Positions 30,394-39,369 are shown, numbered from the stretch's first letter. The stretch: 64,000 nt of DNA from Ralstonia pickettii (GCF_030582395.1 NZ_CP104381.1:3348001-3412000), one strand, 5' to 3'. Notes: generated from the letters alone by a model not told the origin. Numbers and translations are program-made.

Positions 30394-30738
30394 ATGAGAC
30401 TGCTCGCTGTCTGGGTCATCAACGCGCTGGCGTTGCTTCTTGTCGCCTATCTGCTCAAAGGCATTCACGTCAACGGTTTCGGCTCCGCGCTGATCGCAGC
30501 GCTGGTGCTGGGTCTGGTCAACACGCTGATCCGCCCGATCCTGGTGATCCTCACCCTGCCGGTGACGCTACTCACGCTCGGGCTGTTCATCTTCATCATC
30601 AACGCGCTGCTGTTCCTGTTTGTCGGCAACCTGCTGGCGGGCTTTCAGGTGGCCAGCTTTGGCGCCGCGCTGCTGGGCTCCATCCTGTACAGCGTGATCT
30701 CGTGGCTGCTCTCGAGCCTGTTGCTGCGCGAGGCTTAA
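30394..30738 (+). CDS. phage-holin-IV-like (YvlD type) membrane protein
   Basis: 114 residues with about four hydrophobic helices: VWVINALALLLVAYLL, LIAALVLGLVNTLI, ILTLPVTLLTLGLFIF and the remainder. The motif GLVNTLIRPIL followed by LPVTLLTLGLF is characteristic of the small membrane family named after mycobacteriophage holins (YvlD/DUF360). Its cellular role is not established and no lysis genes are near. It lies between ahcY and metF with only 10 bases to metF, so all three are probably one transcript. Confidence 0.85.
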   Translation: MRLLAVWVINALALLLVAYLLKGIHVNGFGSALIAALVLGLVNTLIRPILVILTLPVTLLTLGLFIFIINALLFLFVGNLLAGFQVASFGAALLGSILYSVISWLLSSLLLREA

Positions 30739-30748
30739 GGTTTCTGTC

Positions 30749-31579
30749 ATGCAAGATCGTCAATTCAGTTTCGAATTCTTCCCGCCCAAGACGGCGGAAG
30801 GCGCCGAGAAGCTGCGCAACACGCGCGCCCAGCTCTCGCCGCTCAAGCCGCGCTTCATCTCCGTGACGTTCGGCGCGGGCGGCACCACGCAGCAGGGCAC
30901 GCTCGACGCCGTGGTGGAAATCCAGCGCGAAGGCATCGAGGCGGCGCCGCACCTGTCGTGCGTGGGGTCGTCGCGCGAGAGCATCCGCGGCATTCTCAAT
31001 ACGTATCGCGAACACGGCATCCGCCGCATCGTCGCGCTGCGCGGCGACATGCCCTCTGGCATGGGCGAGATCGGTGAATTCCGCTTCGCCAACGAGCTGG
31101 TCGAGTTCATCCGCCAGGAAACCGGCGAGGCATTCCACATCGAGGTGGCGGCGTATCCGGAATACCACCCGCAGTCGCGCTCCGCCCGGCACGATCTGGA
31201 GAACTTCGCCCGCAAGGTGAAGGCCGGTGCGGACTCCGCCATCACGCAATACTTCTTCAACGCCGACGCGTATTTCCAGTTTGTCGACGACGCACGCAAG
31301 CTCGGCGTGGACGTGCCCATCGTGCCCGGCATCATGCCGATCACGAATTCGTCGCAGCTGATGCGCTTTTCCGAGATGTGCGGTGCGGAAGTGCCGCGCT
31401 GGATCGCCAAGCGCCTTGAAGGCTTTGGCGACGACCGTGAATCGATCCGCGCGTTCGGCCTGGACGTGGTGACGGCCATGTGCGACCGCCTGCTGCAGGG
31501 CGGCGCGCCGGGCCTGCATTTCTACACGCTCAATGCCGCCGGCTCTACGCGAGCGATCTGGCAGCGTCTGGGCTTGTAA
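30749..31579 (+). CDS. metF: methylenetetrahydrofolate reductase MetF
   Basis: FAD-dependent TIM-barrel enzyme that reduces 5,10-methylene-THF to 5-methyl-THF, the methyl donor for remaking methionine from homocysteine. 276 residues. FSFEFFPPKTAEG is the N-terminal signature. VTFGAGGTTQQGTLD, RGDMPSG, VAAYPEYHPQS and ITQYFFNADAYFQF follow, then PGIMPITNSSQLMRFSEMCGAEVP. Together with ahcY this forms a methyl-cycle operon. The start ATG lies 10 bases after the holin-like stop. Confidence 0.96.
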   Translation: MQDRQFSFEFFPPKTAEGAEKLRNTRAQLSPLKPRFISVTFGAGGTTQQGTLDAVVEIQREGIEAAPHLSCVGSSRESIRGILNTYREHGIRRIVALRGDMPSGMGEIGEFRFANELVEFIRQETGEAFHIEVAAYPEYHPQSRSARHDLENFARKVKAGADSAITQYFFNADAYFQFVDDARKLGVDVPIVPGIMPITNSSQLMRFSEMCGAEVPRWIAKRLEGFGDDRESIRAFGLDVVTAMCDRLLQGGAPGLHFYTLNAAGSTRAIWQRLGL

Positions 31580-31609
31580 CGCTGATAGCGCAAGGCAAAG
31601 GAGATCGTC

Positions 31610-32068
31610 ATGGCCGCCGCACCCGATCCGCTGATCGCCTGGTTGCTTGACGAACTCCGGCCGCTCGCCGCACAGATCGGCGAGATCCGCGCCCGCCGGA
31701 TGTTCAGCGGCGCGGCGCTGTATTACGACGACATCGTGTTTGCGCTGGTGCTGCGCGGCACGTCTTACCTGCGCGTGGACGACCTCACGCGCGAACGTTT
31801 TCTCGCTGAAAAATGCACGCCGTTCAGTTACGAGCGCAACGGCCGCACCATCAGCATGACCGGCTACCTAAGCACGCCGGCAGAGGCGCTCGATGGTGGA
31901 CAGCCATTGCGCGACTGGGCGCGGCTGGCCATTGAGGCCGCACTGCGCGACGCCAATGCCAAGGCGGCCAAGCCGAAGCGCGCCGCAGCCAAGACTGCCA
32001 AGGCGCCCAAGGCAACAAAGACAACGGCGACCAAGAAGGCCGCCGCAAAAAAGACAGCCAAGCGCTGA
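31610..32068 (+). CDS. TfoX N-terminal-domain protein with a Lys/Ala-rich tail
   Basis: 152 residues. The first ~105 match the TfoX/Sxy N-terminal fold (IRARRMFSGAALYYDDIVFALVLRGTSYLRVDD, then FSYERNGRTISMTGYLSTPAEAL). In gammaproteobacteria that domain belongs to the competence regulator Sxy, but the stand-alone version has no proven role. The last ~45 residues are nearly all Lys, Ala, Thr and Pro (AAKTAKAPKATKTTATKKAA), a histone-H1-like tail likely to bind nucleic acid. AAAGGAGATC gives a good ribosome site. It lies 30 bases after metF and could be the last gene of that transcript. Confidence 0.82.
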   Translation: MAAAPDPLIAWLLDELRPLAAQIGEIRARRMFSGAALYYDDIVFALVLRGTSYLRVDDLTRERFLAEKCTPFSYERNGRTISMTGYLSTPAEALDGGQPLRDWARLAIEAALRDANAKAAKPKRAAAKTAKAPKATKTTATKKAAAKKTAKR

Positions 32069-32072
32069 ACGC

Positions 32073-32688
32073 TCAGTACAGCGTGGTCTTCAGGCGCTCG
32101 GGCAGTTCGCGATCATAGGCGTCGCCATCGAACGCGCCGCCGCTGATGTGCTGCAGGATCTTGCCTGCGGTGGGCACGGCCGGCTTGGTTTCCTGCGCGC
32201 CGCGTTCCCACAGCTTTGAGCGCACCAGCGCCTTCGAGCAGTGAAAGTAGACGGTCTGCACCTGCACAAGGATCACGCTGCGCGGCAGCTTGCCCTGCAC
32301 CGCAAATGACGCAAGCAATTCCGGATCCGCGGAGATGGTCGCCGTGCCGTTCACGCGCAGCGTTTCACCCACGCCCCGGCACGATGCAGAGCACCGACAC
32401 GCGGCCGTCTTCGACGATGTTGCGCAGGTTGTCGATGCGGTTGTTGCCGGGCCGATCGGGAATCGCCAGCAGGCGTTCATTCAGGATGCGGACGAAGCCC
32501 GGCGCATCGCCCTTGGGCGAGGCATCGGTGCCGCCGGCACCCACGGACGACAGCACGATAAACGGCGAAGCCTCCACGAACGCGCGGTAGTCGGCGTTCA
32601 GATGGTCGATCTCCTTGAGCAGCGAGCGCGGGTTCGGCGCGCCATACACTGCTTCAAGGTCGGCAACGGTTTTCAGCGTGTGGAACAT
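32073..32688 (-). pseudogene. pyridoxamine 5'-phosphate oxidase-family flavoprotein, frameshifted
   Basis: Two overlapping minus-strand frames together give one split-barrel FMN-binding protein of about 204 residues. The first half (from the ATG complement at 32686-32688) runs to GRVSVLCIVPG and stops. The second half continues in another frame as VGETLRVNGTATISADPELL and ends YCSK-like motifs, VYFHCSKALVRSKLWE, at about 32073. The break coincides with a run of four C at 32374-32377; three would restore CCG-GGC-GTG-GGT. Either a true one-base insertion has killed the gene or this is a sequencing error. The family includes MSMEG_1061-type PPOX proteins that bind flavin or F420. Confidence 0.87.
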
Positions 32689-32705
32689 GGGCTTCCTGTG
32701 CAGGG

Positions 32706-33299
32706 TTAAAACACGCCGCGCTCGGTGACGATGCAGTCGAGCGCAATGTCGTGCGGTTGCGGCGCGATGGATTCCACGCGGTTCACTTCGAATGCCACGC
32801 CAATCGTGCGCGGGCGGTGCCCCGCGGCATGCAGCGCAGCGAGCGTGCGGTCGTAGAAGCCGCCGCCGTAGCCGATGCGATAGCGCTGCGCGTCAAAGCC
32901 CACGCACGGGATCAGCAAGGCATCGGGCGTTGCGATCTCACCCGAGCGGGGGATGGGGATGTTGTACGCGCCGGGCGTCATTTCACAATCGGGCGTCCAT
33001 CGCCGAAACTGCAAGGGCGAGAATTTGTCTGTCACTACTGGCAGCAGTGCATGGCGCGTGGCGTCGGCCGCCAACCAGTGGCGCAGCACGGTCAACGCAT
33101 CGAACTCTCCCTGCGTTGGCCAGTAGGCGGCCAGGCGTTTGACGGGCAATGCGTTGAGCAGCCCCGCCAGGTGATGCGCCAGTGCGGCATCGTGAGCGAT
33201 GCGCTCTGGCAGCGCAGTGCGCGCATCGAGCAACATGGTGCGCAGCGTGCGGCGCGATTCGATTGGCGTGGTGGGATTGGCCGGATCGTGCGTGCTCAT
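32706..33299 (-). CDS. 5-formyltetrahydrofolate cyclo-ligase
   Basis: ATP-dependent enzyme that returns 5-formyl-THF to the active folate pool as 5,10-methenyl-THF. 197 residues, normal length. The hallmark VGFDAQRYRIGYGGGFYDRTL is complete, with LAAYWPTQGEFDALTVLRHW before it. R-R near the start (ESRRTLRTMLLDAR) matches the substrate/ATP arginines of the family. It is divergent from slt with 74 bases between the starts. It is a functional neighbour of metF (folate one-carbon metabolism), though not in the same operon. Confidence 0.93.
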   Translation of the reverse strand: MSTHDPANPTTPIESRRTLRTMLLDARTALPERIAHDAALAHHLAGLLNALPVKRLAAYWPTQGEFDALTVLRHWLAADATRHALLPVVTDKFSPLQFRRWTPDCEMTPGAYNIPIPRSGEIATPDALLIPCVGFDAQRYRIGYGGGFYDRTLAALHAAGHRPRTIGVAFEVNRVESIAPQPHDIALDCIVTERGVF

Positions 33300-33373
33300 C
33301 GGATGTGGCCTCTCGCCGGTGGATTGGCGCTAAGGCTAGCGTGGGATAATTCGGCAGACCTAACAGTGATTGG

Positions 33374-35338
33374 ATGGGGCAGGAGATGACATTGAAGGCC
33401 AAGGCAGTATATCGCGCGGTCGCGCTGGCTTTTGCGGGCGTGGTGGGCATGAGCGTGGTCGGCCCGACGCCGCTGGCGATGGCCGCCAAGCGGCAGGCGC
33501 CGCAAGGCATTCCGGCCAATCCGGACGATGCATTTGTCGAGCTGCGCAACGCGGCGCGCCGCAACGATGTGTCGCGCAGCTGGGAGCTGGCGGACAGCCT
33601 CGCCGATTACCCGATCCAGTCGTACGTGCAGTATTTCCGCATCAAGCCCCAGCTGTACGATGCCAGCGGCTATGCCCGCACCGACGCGCCGGAAGACGAG
33701 ATCCGCTCATTCCTGCAACGCTACAAGGGCGAGGCGATTGCCGACCGTTTGCGCAACGACTGGCTGCTCGTGCTGGGCAAGAAGCGAGATTGGGCGACCT
33801 TCGACGCGGAGTACCCGAACTTCGTGCTGAAGGACGACACGCAGGTCGAGTGCTATGCCCTGCTCTCGCGCGCGATGAAGGGCCAGAACGTAGCCGCCGA
33901 CGCGCGCAACACGCTGTCGGATCCCAAGGGCTATGGCGAAGGCTGTGTCGACCTGATCGGCTATCTGGCGCAGTCCAACCAGTTCACCCGTGCGGATGTG
34001 GCGTGGGCGGCGCGGCTGTCGCTGGAGCAGAACCTTGTCACGCAGGCGTCGCGCATTGCGGCGGTGCTGCCGGACGGCGATCGCGTGGACAACGACACGC
34101 TGGCCAACGTGACGCGCATGGCGCGCAACGATCCGTCGCAGGCGACGGCGTATCTGCTGGCGCAAACCGGCAGCCTGTCGCGCGAAGAGCAAGGCGCGGG
34201 CTGGGGCGTCATCGGCCAGTACGCCGCCAAGAAGCAGACGCCCGATGCGCTGGACGCCTATCGCCGCCAGTTGACGCTTGGCGGCGATGCCTACCTCTCT
34301 GACGAGTCGCAGGAGTGGCGCGTGCGCGCGGCCCTACGCGCCGGGGACTGGAAGATGGTGCGGCAGGCCGTTGAGAAAATGCGCCCCAGCCTGCGCGATC
34401 GGGACCCTGCCTGGGCGTATTGGTATGGCCGCGCGCTCAAGGCCGACAATCGCAACGACGAAGCCCGCCAGCAGTTCCAGTCGATCGCCGGGCAGTTCAA
34501 CTTCTATGGCCAACTGGCGCAGGAAGAACTCGGCCAGCGCATCACCGTGCCGCCGCGCACGACCGTGACCGACGCCGAGATCGACGTGATGGGGCGCAAC
34601 CACCCGGGCTTTGGGCGTGCCAAGAAGCTGTACGACCTGAATCTGCGCTTCGAAGGCAACCGCGAGTGGAACTGGGAGCTGCGCAACATGAGCGACCGCG
34701 AGTTGCTGGCCGCAGCCGAATATGGCCGCAAGCTCGGCTTGCTCGATCGCACCGTCAATTCGGCGGACAAGACCAAGGCCGAGCACGACTTCGCGCTGCG
34801 TTTCCCGACGCCGTATCTCAATGTGGTTCAGCGCAACGCCGATGCCGTGGGGCTGGACATTGCCTGGGCCTACGGCCTGATCCGCCAGGAATCGCGCTTC
34901 ATCATGGACGCGCGTTCGTCGGTGGGTGCATCGGGACTGATGCAGGTGATGCCGGAAACCGCCAAGCACATTGCCAAGAAGATCGGCCTGCCGGGGTTCC
35001 GCGTTTCGCAGATGAGCGACATCGATACCAACGTGCTGCTGGGCACCGCGTACCTGTCGATGATCCTGACGAACCTTGACAGCTCCGTCACGCTGGCGAC
35101 CGCGGGCTACAACGCCGGCCCAGGCCGCCCGAAACGCTGGCGCTCGACGCTCACGCGGCCGGTGGAAGGCGCGATCTTCGCCGAGACGATTCCGTTCAAC
35201 GAGACCCGCACCTATGTGAAAAACGTGCTCTCGAACGCGACGTATTACAGCGCATTGCTGACCGGTCGGCCGCAGTCGCTGAAGGATCGGCTGGGCAAGG
35301 TGGTGCCCGAATCGGTCACGCCGGACGACCTGCCATAA
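33374..35338 (+). CDS. slt: soluble lytic murein transglycosylase Slt
   Basis: Periplasmic peptidoglycan lyase of 654 residues that makes 1,6-anhydro-muropeptides. A signal peptide (VALAFAGVVGMSVVGPTPLAMAA) leads into a long alpha-helical superhelix. The C-terminal lysozyme-like domain holds the catalytic Glu506 in YGLIRQESRF, then SSVGASGLMQVMPETAKHIA and LATAGYNAGPGRPKRW. ATG 33386 (MTLKAKAV) is an alternative start four codons later; neither has an ideally spaced ribosome site (AGGAG touches the second ATG). The gene ends in a strong terminator. Confidence 0.93.
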   Translation: MGQEMTLKAKAVYRAVALAFAGVVGMSVVGPTPLAMAAKRQAPQGIPANPDDAFVELRNAARRNDVSRSWELADSLADYPIQSYVQYFRIKPQLYDASGYARTDAPEDEIRSFLQRYKGEAIADRLRNDWLLVLGKKRDWATFDAEYPNFVLKDDTQVECYALLSRAMKGQNVAADARNTLSDPKGYGEGCVDLIGYLAQSNQFTRADVAWAARLSLEQNLVTQASRIAAVLPDGDRVDNDTLANVTRMARNDPSQATAYLLAQTGSLSREEQGAGWGVIGQYAAKKQTPDALDAYRRQLTLGGDAYLSDESQEWRVRAALRAGDWKMVRQAVEKMRPSLRDRDPAWAYWYGRALKADNRNDEARQQFQSIAGQFNFYGQLAQEELGQRITVPPRTTVTDAEIDVMGRNHPGFGRAKKLYDLNLRFEGNREWNWELRNMSDRELLAAAEYGRKLGLLDRTVNSADKTKAEHDFALRFPTPYLNVVQRNADAVGLDIAWAYGLIRQESRFIMDARSSVGASGLMQVMPETAKHIAKKIGLPGFRVSQMSDIDTNVLLGTAYLSMILTNLDSSVTLATAGYNAGPGRPKRWRSTLTRPVEGAIFAETIPFNETRTYVKNVLSNATYYSALLTGRPQSLKDRLGKVVPESVTPDDLP

Positions 35339-35367
35339 ACGCCGGATCCCTGTTCCGCTGTTACCTG

Positions 35368-35394
35368 ACGCCCGCCGCAACGCGGGCGTTTTTT
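35368..35394 (+). terminator. intrinsic terminator of slt
   Basis: ACGCCCGC (35368-35375) pairs with GCGGGCGT (35382-35389), loop CGCAAC, followed by a run of T to 35394. It lies 30 bases after the stop. Confidence 0.9.
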
Positions 35395-35521
35395 CTGGGA
35401 TGCAGGCGCTGGTTTGCGCACAGAAGTGTGGGTTGCGGCACGCCGCATCGACATACCTTGGGTGCAATCCCGTTCGAGATGTATTGTGGTGTTGCCCCCC
35501 ACCCGTCTTGGAGATGCCTCC

Positions 35522-36526
35522 ATGCAGACCTCCAATTTGCTGATCTTTGGCGGTACCGGTTTTATCGGTTCGCAGTTGCTGTCCCGGCTGGTGACGGAGA
35601 CGTTTTCCGCGCCCGGCCTTCCAGAGGGCCGGATGATCGTGCCGACGCGCGATCCCGAGTCGGCCCGCGCGCACAACCTCACGCTCCTGCCGCGGGTGGA
35701 CGTGATGGACGCCGACATCTACGCCGACGATGCCCTCGACGCGCTGTTCCTGGCGCTGACCGAGCGCGGCGCCGAGCACTGCGCGGTCATCAACCTCGTC
35801 GGCGTGCTGCAGGATACGCGCGAGATGCCGTACGGCCCGAACTTCCAGCGCGTGCATGTCGATCTGCCGCGCCGCATCGTCGCCGCCTGCCGACGCCATG
35901 GCGTGAACCGGCTGCTGCACATGAGCGCGCTGGGCGCCGACCCCGCAGGCCCGTCGATGTACCTGCGCAGCAAGGGCGACGGCGAACGCGTGGTCATGAA
36001 CAGTGAGCTTGACTGGACCGTATTCCGCCCCTCGGTAGTGTTCGGGCCGCAGGATCATTTCCTGAACCTGTTTGCCAGCATGCAGCGCATGGCGCCGTTT
36101 GTGCCGCTCGCCTGTGCCGATGCGCGCTTCCAGCCCGTGTACGTGGATGACGTGGCCGCCGCGTTCATCAATGCGCTAAAAAAACCGGCGACGATCCGGC
36201 ACGCTTATCCGCTGGTGGGGCCACGCATCTACACATTGGCGGAGCTGATGCGCTTTGCGGGGCGTGCCAGCGGCCACCCGCGCTGGATCGTGCCGCTTCC
36301 CGAAGGCCTGGGCCGCATGCAGGCCGCGTTGCTGGAGCACCTGCCGGGAGCACCGATCTCGCGTGACAACCTCGACTCCATGCGCGTGGACAACATCAGC
36401 ATGGAACCGGTCGCGCCCGAACTCGGCATCCACCCGCTCGGCATGGAGGCCGTGATGCTGCCGGCCCTGGCCGGCTTTGGGCCGGACCGCGGATTGCGTG
36501 CTGCACGTACGCGGGTCCATCGCTAG
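35522..36526 (+). CDS. NAD(P)-binding epimerase/reductase, complex I NDUFA9-like
   Basis: 334-residue atypical short-chain dehydrogenase. LLIFGGTGFIGSQLLSRLV is the dinucleotide-binding fold. VINLVGVLQDTREMPYGPNFQRVHVDLPRRIVAAC, then MSALGADPAGPSMYLRSKGDGERVV, follow the NDUFA9/YbjT-like pattern with the Tyr of the usual YxxxK replaced by a YLRSK arrangement. VFRPSVVFGPQDHFLN completes the fold. Bacterial members are thought to be oxidoreductases or quinone-related, but the substrate is unknown. ATG 35522 is preceded by TTGGAG; 36 upstream codons in frame are rejected as leader. Confidence 0.85.
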   Translation: MQTSNLLIFGGTGFIGSQLLSRLVTETFSAPGLPEGRMIVPTRDPESARAHNLTLLPRVDVMDADIYADDALDALFLALTERGAEHCAVINLVGVLQDTREMPYGPNFQRVHVDLPRRIVAACRRHGVNRLLHMSALGADPAGPSMYLRSKGDGERVVMNSELDWTVFRPSVVFGPQDHFLNLFASMQRMAPFVPLACADARFQPVYVDDVAAAFINALKKPATIRHAYPLVGPRIYTLAELMRFAGRASGHPRWIVPLPEGLGRMQAALLEHLPGAPISRDNLDSMRVDNISMEPVAPELGIHPLGMEAVMLPALAGFGPDRGLRAARTRVHR

Positions 36527-36557
36527 CCGCTACGGAAACGCGGAGGATTTGCCCTGT

Positions 36558-36576
36558 TTGTGAATGTGCTTCACAA
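36558..36576. promoter_or_regulatory. perfect inverted repeat upstream of the glutathione transferase gene
   Basis: TTGTGAA (36558-36564) and TTCACAA (36570-36576) form a 7-5-7 dyad in an otherwise empty 224-base gap. It looks like a dimer-binding operator. The half-site resembles CRP, but the spacing is one base too long for it. Confidence 0.4.
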
Positions 36577-36750
36577 CCGTGGCCAATGCGTTTCATTTTG
36601 TGGCGGTGCAGCGCAAGGCTAGAATGGTTCGTTCGCCTTCGCGCTGCCGCTCGCCGCTTCCGATACAACACAACTAGAGCGCCCGGCATTCCCGCGCGAT
36701 GCTGGCGGGCTCCCACAACAATTGCAGTGCACTCTCCAAGGACGGGAATC

Positions 36751-37440
36751 ATGAAACTGGTCATCGGCAACAAGAACTATTCGTCGTGGTCGCTACGCCC
36801 GTGGCTGCTCGCCAAGCAGGCCGGCATTCCGTTCGAAGAGATCCGTGTGCGCCTGCTGAGCGAGACCTTTGCCGCCGACGTGGCGCGTCATTCGCCCGCC
36901 GGCCGCGTGCCGGTGCTGGTGGACGGCGACATGAACGTGTGGGATTCGCTCGCCATCTGCGAGACGCTTGCCGAGCGCTTTCCGCGCGCGCAACTGTGGC
37001 CGGCTGACCCGAAGGCCCGCGCGCACGCCCGCTCGATCTGCGCTGAAATGCACAGTGGCTTCACCAACCTGCGCAACAACATGCCGATGAACGTGACGGC
37101 CGTGCTGCCGGGCATGGGCTGGAACGTGGCCGTGCAGCGCGACATCGATCGCATTGCCGCCATGTGGACCGAGCTGCGCCAGAGGTACGCAGCCGAAGGC
37201 CCGTTCCTGTTCGGTCACTTCACGGTCGCCGATGCGTTCTACGCACCGGTGGTCAGCCGCTTCGCCACGTACGGTGTGCGTCTGCCCGAGGCTGCCAAGG
37301 CCTACGCCGATTACATCCTCAACCTGCCCGCCATGCAGGAATGGATCGACGGCGCACGTGCCGAGCATGACTTCCTTGCCGACGACGAGCCGTATCGCAC
37401 CGCGCCGGACGAAGACACGCTGGTCGCTGCCAATCAATGA
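36751..37440 (+). CDS. glutathione S-transferase family protein
   Basis: 229 residues with a thioredoxin-like N-terminal domain (KLVIGNKNYSSWSLRPWLLAKQAG; the Ser-Ser-Trp-Ser segment is the usual glutathione-activating site of this subgroup). PVLVDGDMNVWDSLAICETLAERFP is the cis-Pro and glutathione-binding region. The helical C-terminal domain contains GHFTVADAFYAPVVSRF. ATG 36751 follows AAGGACGGG. The stop overlaps the cca start by four bases, so the two are one operon. Natural substrate unknown. Confidence 0.9.
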   Translation: MKLVIGNKNYSSWSLRPWLLAKQAGIPFEEIRVRLLSETFAADVARHSPAGRVPVLVDGDMNVWDSLAICETLAERFPRAQLWPADPKARAHARSICAEMHSGFTNLRNNMPMNVTAVLPGMGWNVAVQRDIDRIAAMWTELRQRYAAEGPFLFGHFTVADAFYAPVVSRFATYGVRLPEAAKAYADYILNLPAMQEWIDGARAEHDFLADDEPYRTAPDEDTLVAANQ

Positions 37441-38723
37441 CGGAACGCGCAGCGCAGACCGAGGCCATCGTCGATCCAGCCACGCACGGACTGGATGTGT
37501 ATGCCGTGGGCGGCGCCATTCGTGACGCGCTGCTCGGGTTGCCGGTGCAGGACCGGGACTACGTTGTGGTCGGGGCTACGCCCGAAGATATGGAGGCGCG
37601 TGGCTTCCGCGCCGTCGGCAAGGATTTTCCGGTGTTCCTGCACCCGGCCACGCATGCCGAATACGCGCTCGCGCGCACCGAGCGCAAGACGGCTGCCGGT
37701 TACAAGGGTTTCTCGGTCTACTACGCGCCGGATGTCACGCTCGAAGACGACCTCATCCGCCGCGACCTGACCATCAACGCGATGGCGCAGCGCGTGGCGG
37801 AAGACGGCGCGCTGGTTGGTCCCGTCATCGATCCGTATGGAGGGCAGGCTGATCTGGCGTCGCGCGCGTTCCGGCATGTATCCGATGCGTTTATGGAAGA
37901 CCCGGTGCGCATCCTGCGACTGGCGCGGTTTGCTGCGCGCTTTGCCGATTTCCATGTTGCACCCGAAACCAACGCGCTGATGCAGCGCATGGTGCAGGAC
38001 GGCGAAGTCGATGCGCTGGTGCCCGAGCGCGTGTGGCAGGAGCTTGCGCGCGGCCTGATGGAAGCCCATCCACAGCGCATGTTTGCCGTGCTGCGTGACT
38101 GCGGTGCGCTGGTGCGCCTGCTGCCCGAACTTGACCGGCTGTGGGGCGTGCCGCAGCGCGCCGACTACCACCCCGAAGTCGATACCGGCGTGCACACCAT
38201 GATGGTGATCGAAACCGCTGCTGCGATGGCGACGTCGCTGCCGGTACGCTTTGCCGCGCTGGTGCACGACCTCGGCAAGGGCACGACGCCTGAGGATATC
38301 CTGCCCCGCCATATCGGCCACGAAGAGCGCAGCCTGCCGCTAATCGAAGCGGTGTGCCAGCGCCTGCGCGTGCCGACCGAGTGCCGTGAACTGGCACTGG
38401 TGGTGGCGCGCGAGCACGGCAACATCCACCGCTGCGATGGCTTTGATGCCGCGGCACTGGTGCGTCTGCTGGAGCGTTGTGATGCGCTGCGCAAGCCGGA
38501 CCGTTTCCGCCAGGCCCTGCAGGCGTGCGAGGCCGATGCGCGCGGTCGTCTCGGGTTTGAAGACCGCAGCTATCCACAGACGGAGCGCCTGCTGCGCGCG
38601 CTGGCGGCTGCATCGTCGATCGATGCCGGCGCCGTCGCCAAGCGCTATGCCGACAACCCGGCGCACATCAAGCAGGCCGTGCATCAGGCGCGTATCGAGG
38701 CCGTTGCGCAGGCCGGCGTCTAG
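37437..38723 (+). CDS. cca: multifunctional CCA tRNA nucleotidyltransferase
   Basis: Adds and repairs the CCA end of tRNAs without a template. 428 residues, matching the proteobacterial type that carries an extra HD domain. VYAVGGAIRDALLGLPVQDRDYVVVG provides the nucleotidyltransferase GG and the D-x-D carboxylates. ARTERKTAAGYKGF and DLIRRDLTINAMAQ give motif B, and EDPVRILRLARFAARF the tRNA-binding motif. The HD phosphohydrolase domain includes VDTGVHTMMVIETAAAM and FAALVHDLGKG. Start overlaps the preceding GST gene. Confidence 0.96.
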   Translation: MTERAAQTEAIVDPATHGLDVYAVGGAIRDALLGLPVQDRDYVVVGATPEDMEARGFRAVGKDFPVFLHPATHAEYALARTERKTAAGYKGFSVYYAPDVTLEDDLIRRDLTINAMAQRVAEDGALVGPVIDPYGGQADLASRAFRHVSDAFMEDPVRILRLARFAARFADFHVAPETNALMQRMVQDGEVDALVPERVWQELARGLMEAHPQRMFAVLRDCGALVRLLPELDRLWGVPQRADYHPEVDTGVHTMMVIETAAAMATSLPVRFAALVHDLGKGTTPEDILPRHIGHEERSLPLIEAVCQRLRVPTECRELALVVAREHGNIHRCDGFDAAALVRLLERCDALRKPDRFRQALQACEADARGRLGFEDRSYPQTERLLRALAAASSIDAGAVAKRYADNPAHIKQAVHQARIEAVAQAGV

Positions 38724-38732
38724 GTCCGACGG

Positions 38733-39281
38733 CTAGGCTGGCACGGCCAGCCGCTGCGACATCGCAAACAACTTCAGAAAGAACGCCCGGAACGCCTCAG
38801 GGTCGGGGCGGGCCGTGGTCTGCTGCGTGCCGATGAAGCACAGGTGGGCGATGCGGCCCCAGAAGGCGGCGTCGTCGGGCACGCCTCCGCGCAGGCCGCA
38901 CAGTTGTGTAGCGAAGGCCAGCCGCTGCGAATCGACGCGTTCGAGATATTTCGCCACCAGCGGCTCGCGCATGGCCCACGCGCGGATGGCGACTTCGCGC
39001 CCCGGATGCATCGATGCGGCCACGTCGAGGTAGCGCATGAGCAGTGTCTCGGCGGTGTCCTCGGGTTTGACGAGCGAAAGGATGCTGCCGGTATAAGCGC
39101 GTTCCCATTCGGCCAGGAGGCTGCGCACGTAGTCGTTGCGGCTGCTGAAGTGGTGATAGAACGCGCCGCGCGTCACGTTCAGACGGCGCGCCAGGCGCTC
39201 GGCCGAGACTCCGTCCGCGCCATACATGTCGAGCAGTTCGAAACCGGCTTCGATCCAGCGCGTGCGGGTGGTTCTGGGCAT
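38733..39281 (-). CDS. TetR-family transcriptional regulator
   Basis: 182 residues. The DNA-binding helix-turn-helix lies in residues 1-50: RWIEAGFELLDMYGADGVSAERLARRLNVTRGAFYHHFSSRNDYVRSLL. The C-terminal ligand domain is not recognisable beyond the family level. The ATG complement at 39279-39281 is chosen because the helix-turn-helix starts immediately after it and GAGGAC lies upstream. It is divergent from the amine-oxidase-like gene at 39370 (88 bases between starts), which is therefore a candidate target. It converges on cca with nine bases between. Confidence 0.88.
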   Translation of the reverse strand: MPRTTRTRWIEAGFELLDMYGADGVSAERLARRLNVTRGAFYHHFSSRNDYVRSLLAEWERAYTGSILSLVKPEDTAETLLMRYLDVAASMHPGREVAIRAWAMREPLVAKYLERVDSQRLAFATQLCGLRGGVPDDAAFWGRIAHLCFIGTQQTTARPDPEAFRAFFLKLFAMSQRLAVPA

Positions 39282-39369
39282 GGCGGTGTCCTCGTGCAGA
39301 AACTGACAGGCTGTGTATGGTGCGCGGCCGGCCGGTATTGTAAGTCGCGTCACCATTCACCTTTTGGCC

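Noticed and set aside
30394..30738. Prophage remnant because of the holin-like name
   Set aside because: The family is a general bacterial membrane protein; no endolysin, integrase or phage genes are nearby.
36558..36576. CRP site at the dyad before the GST gene
   Set aside because: The TGTGA and TCACA halves are seven bases apart, not the six of CRP; kept only as an unassigned dyad.
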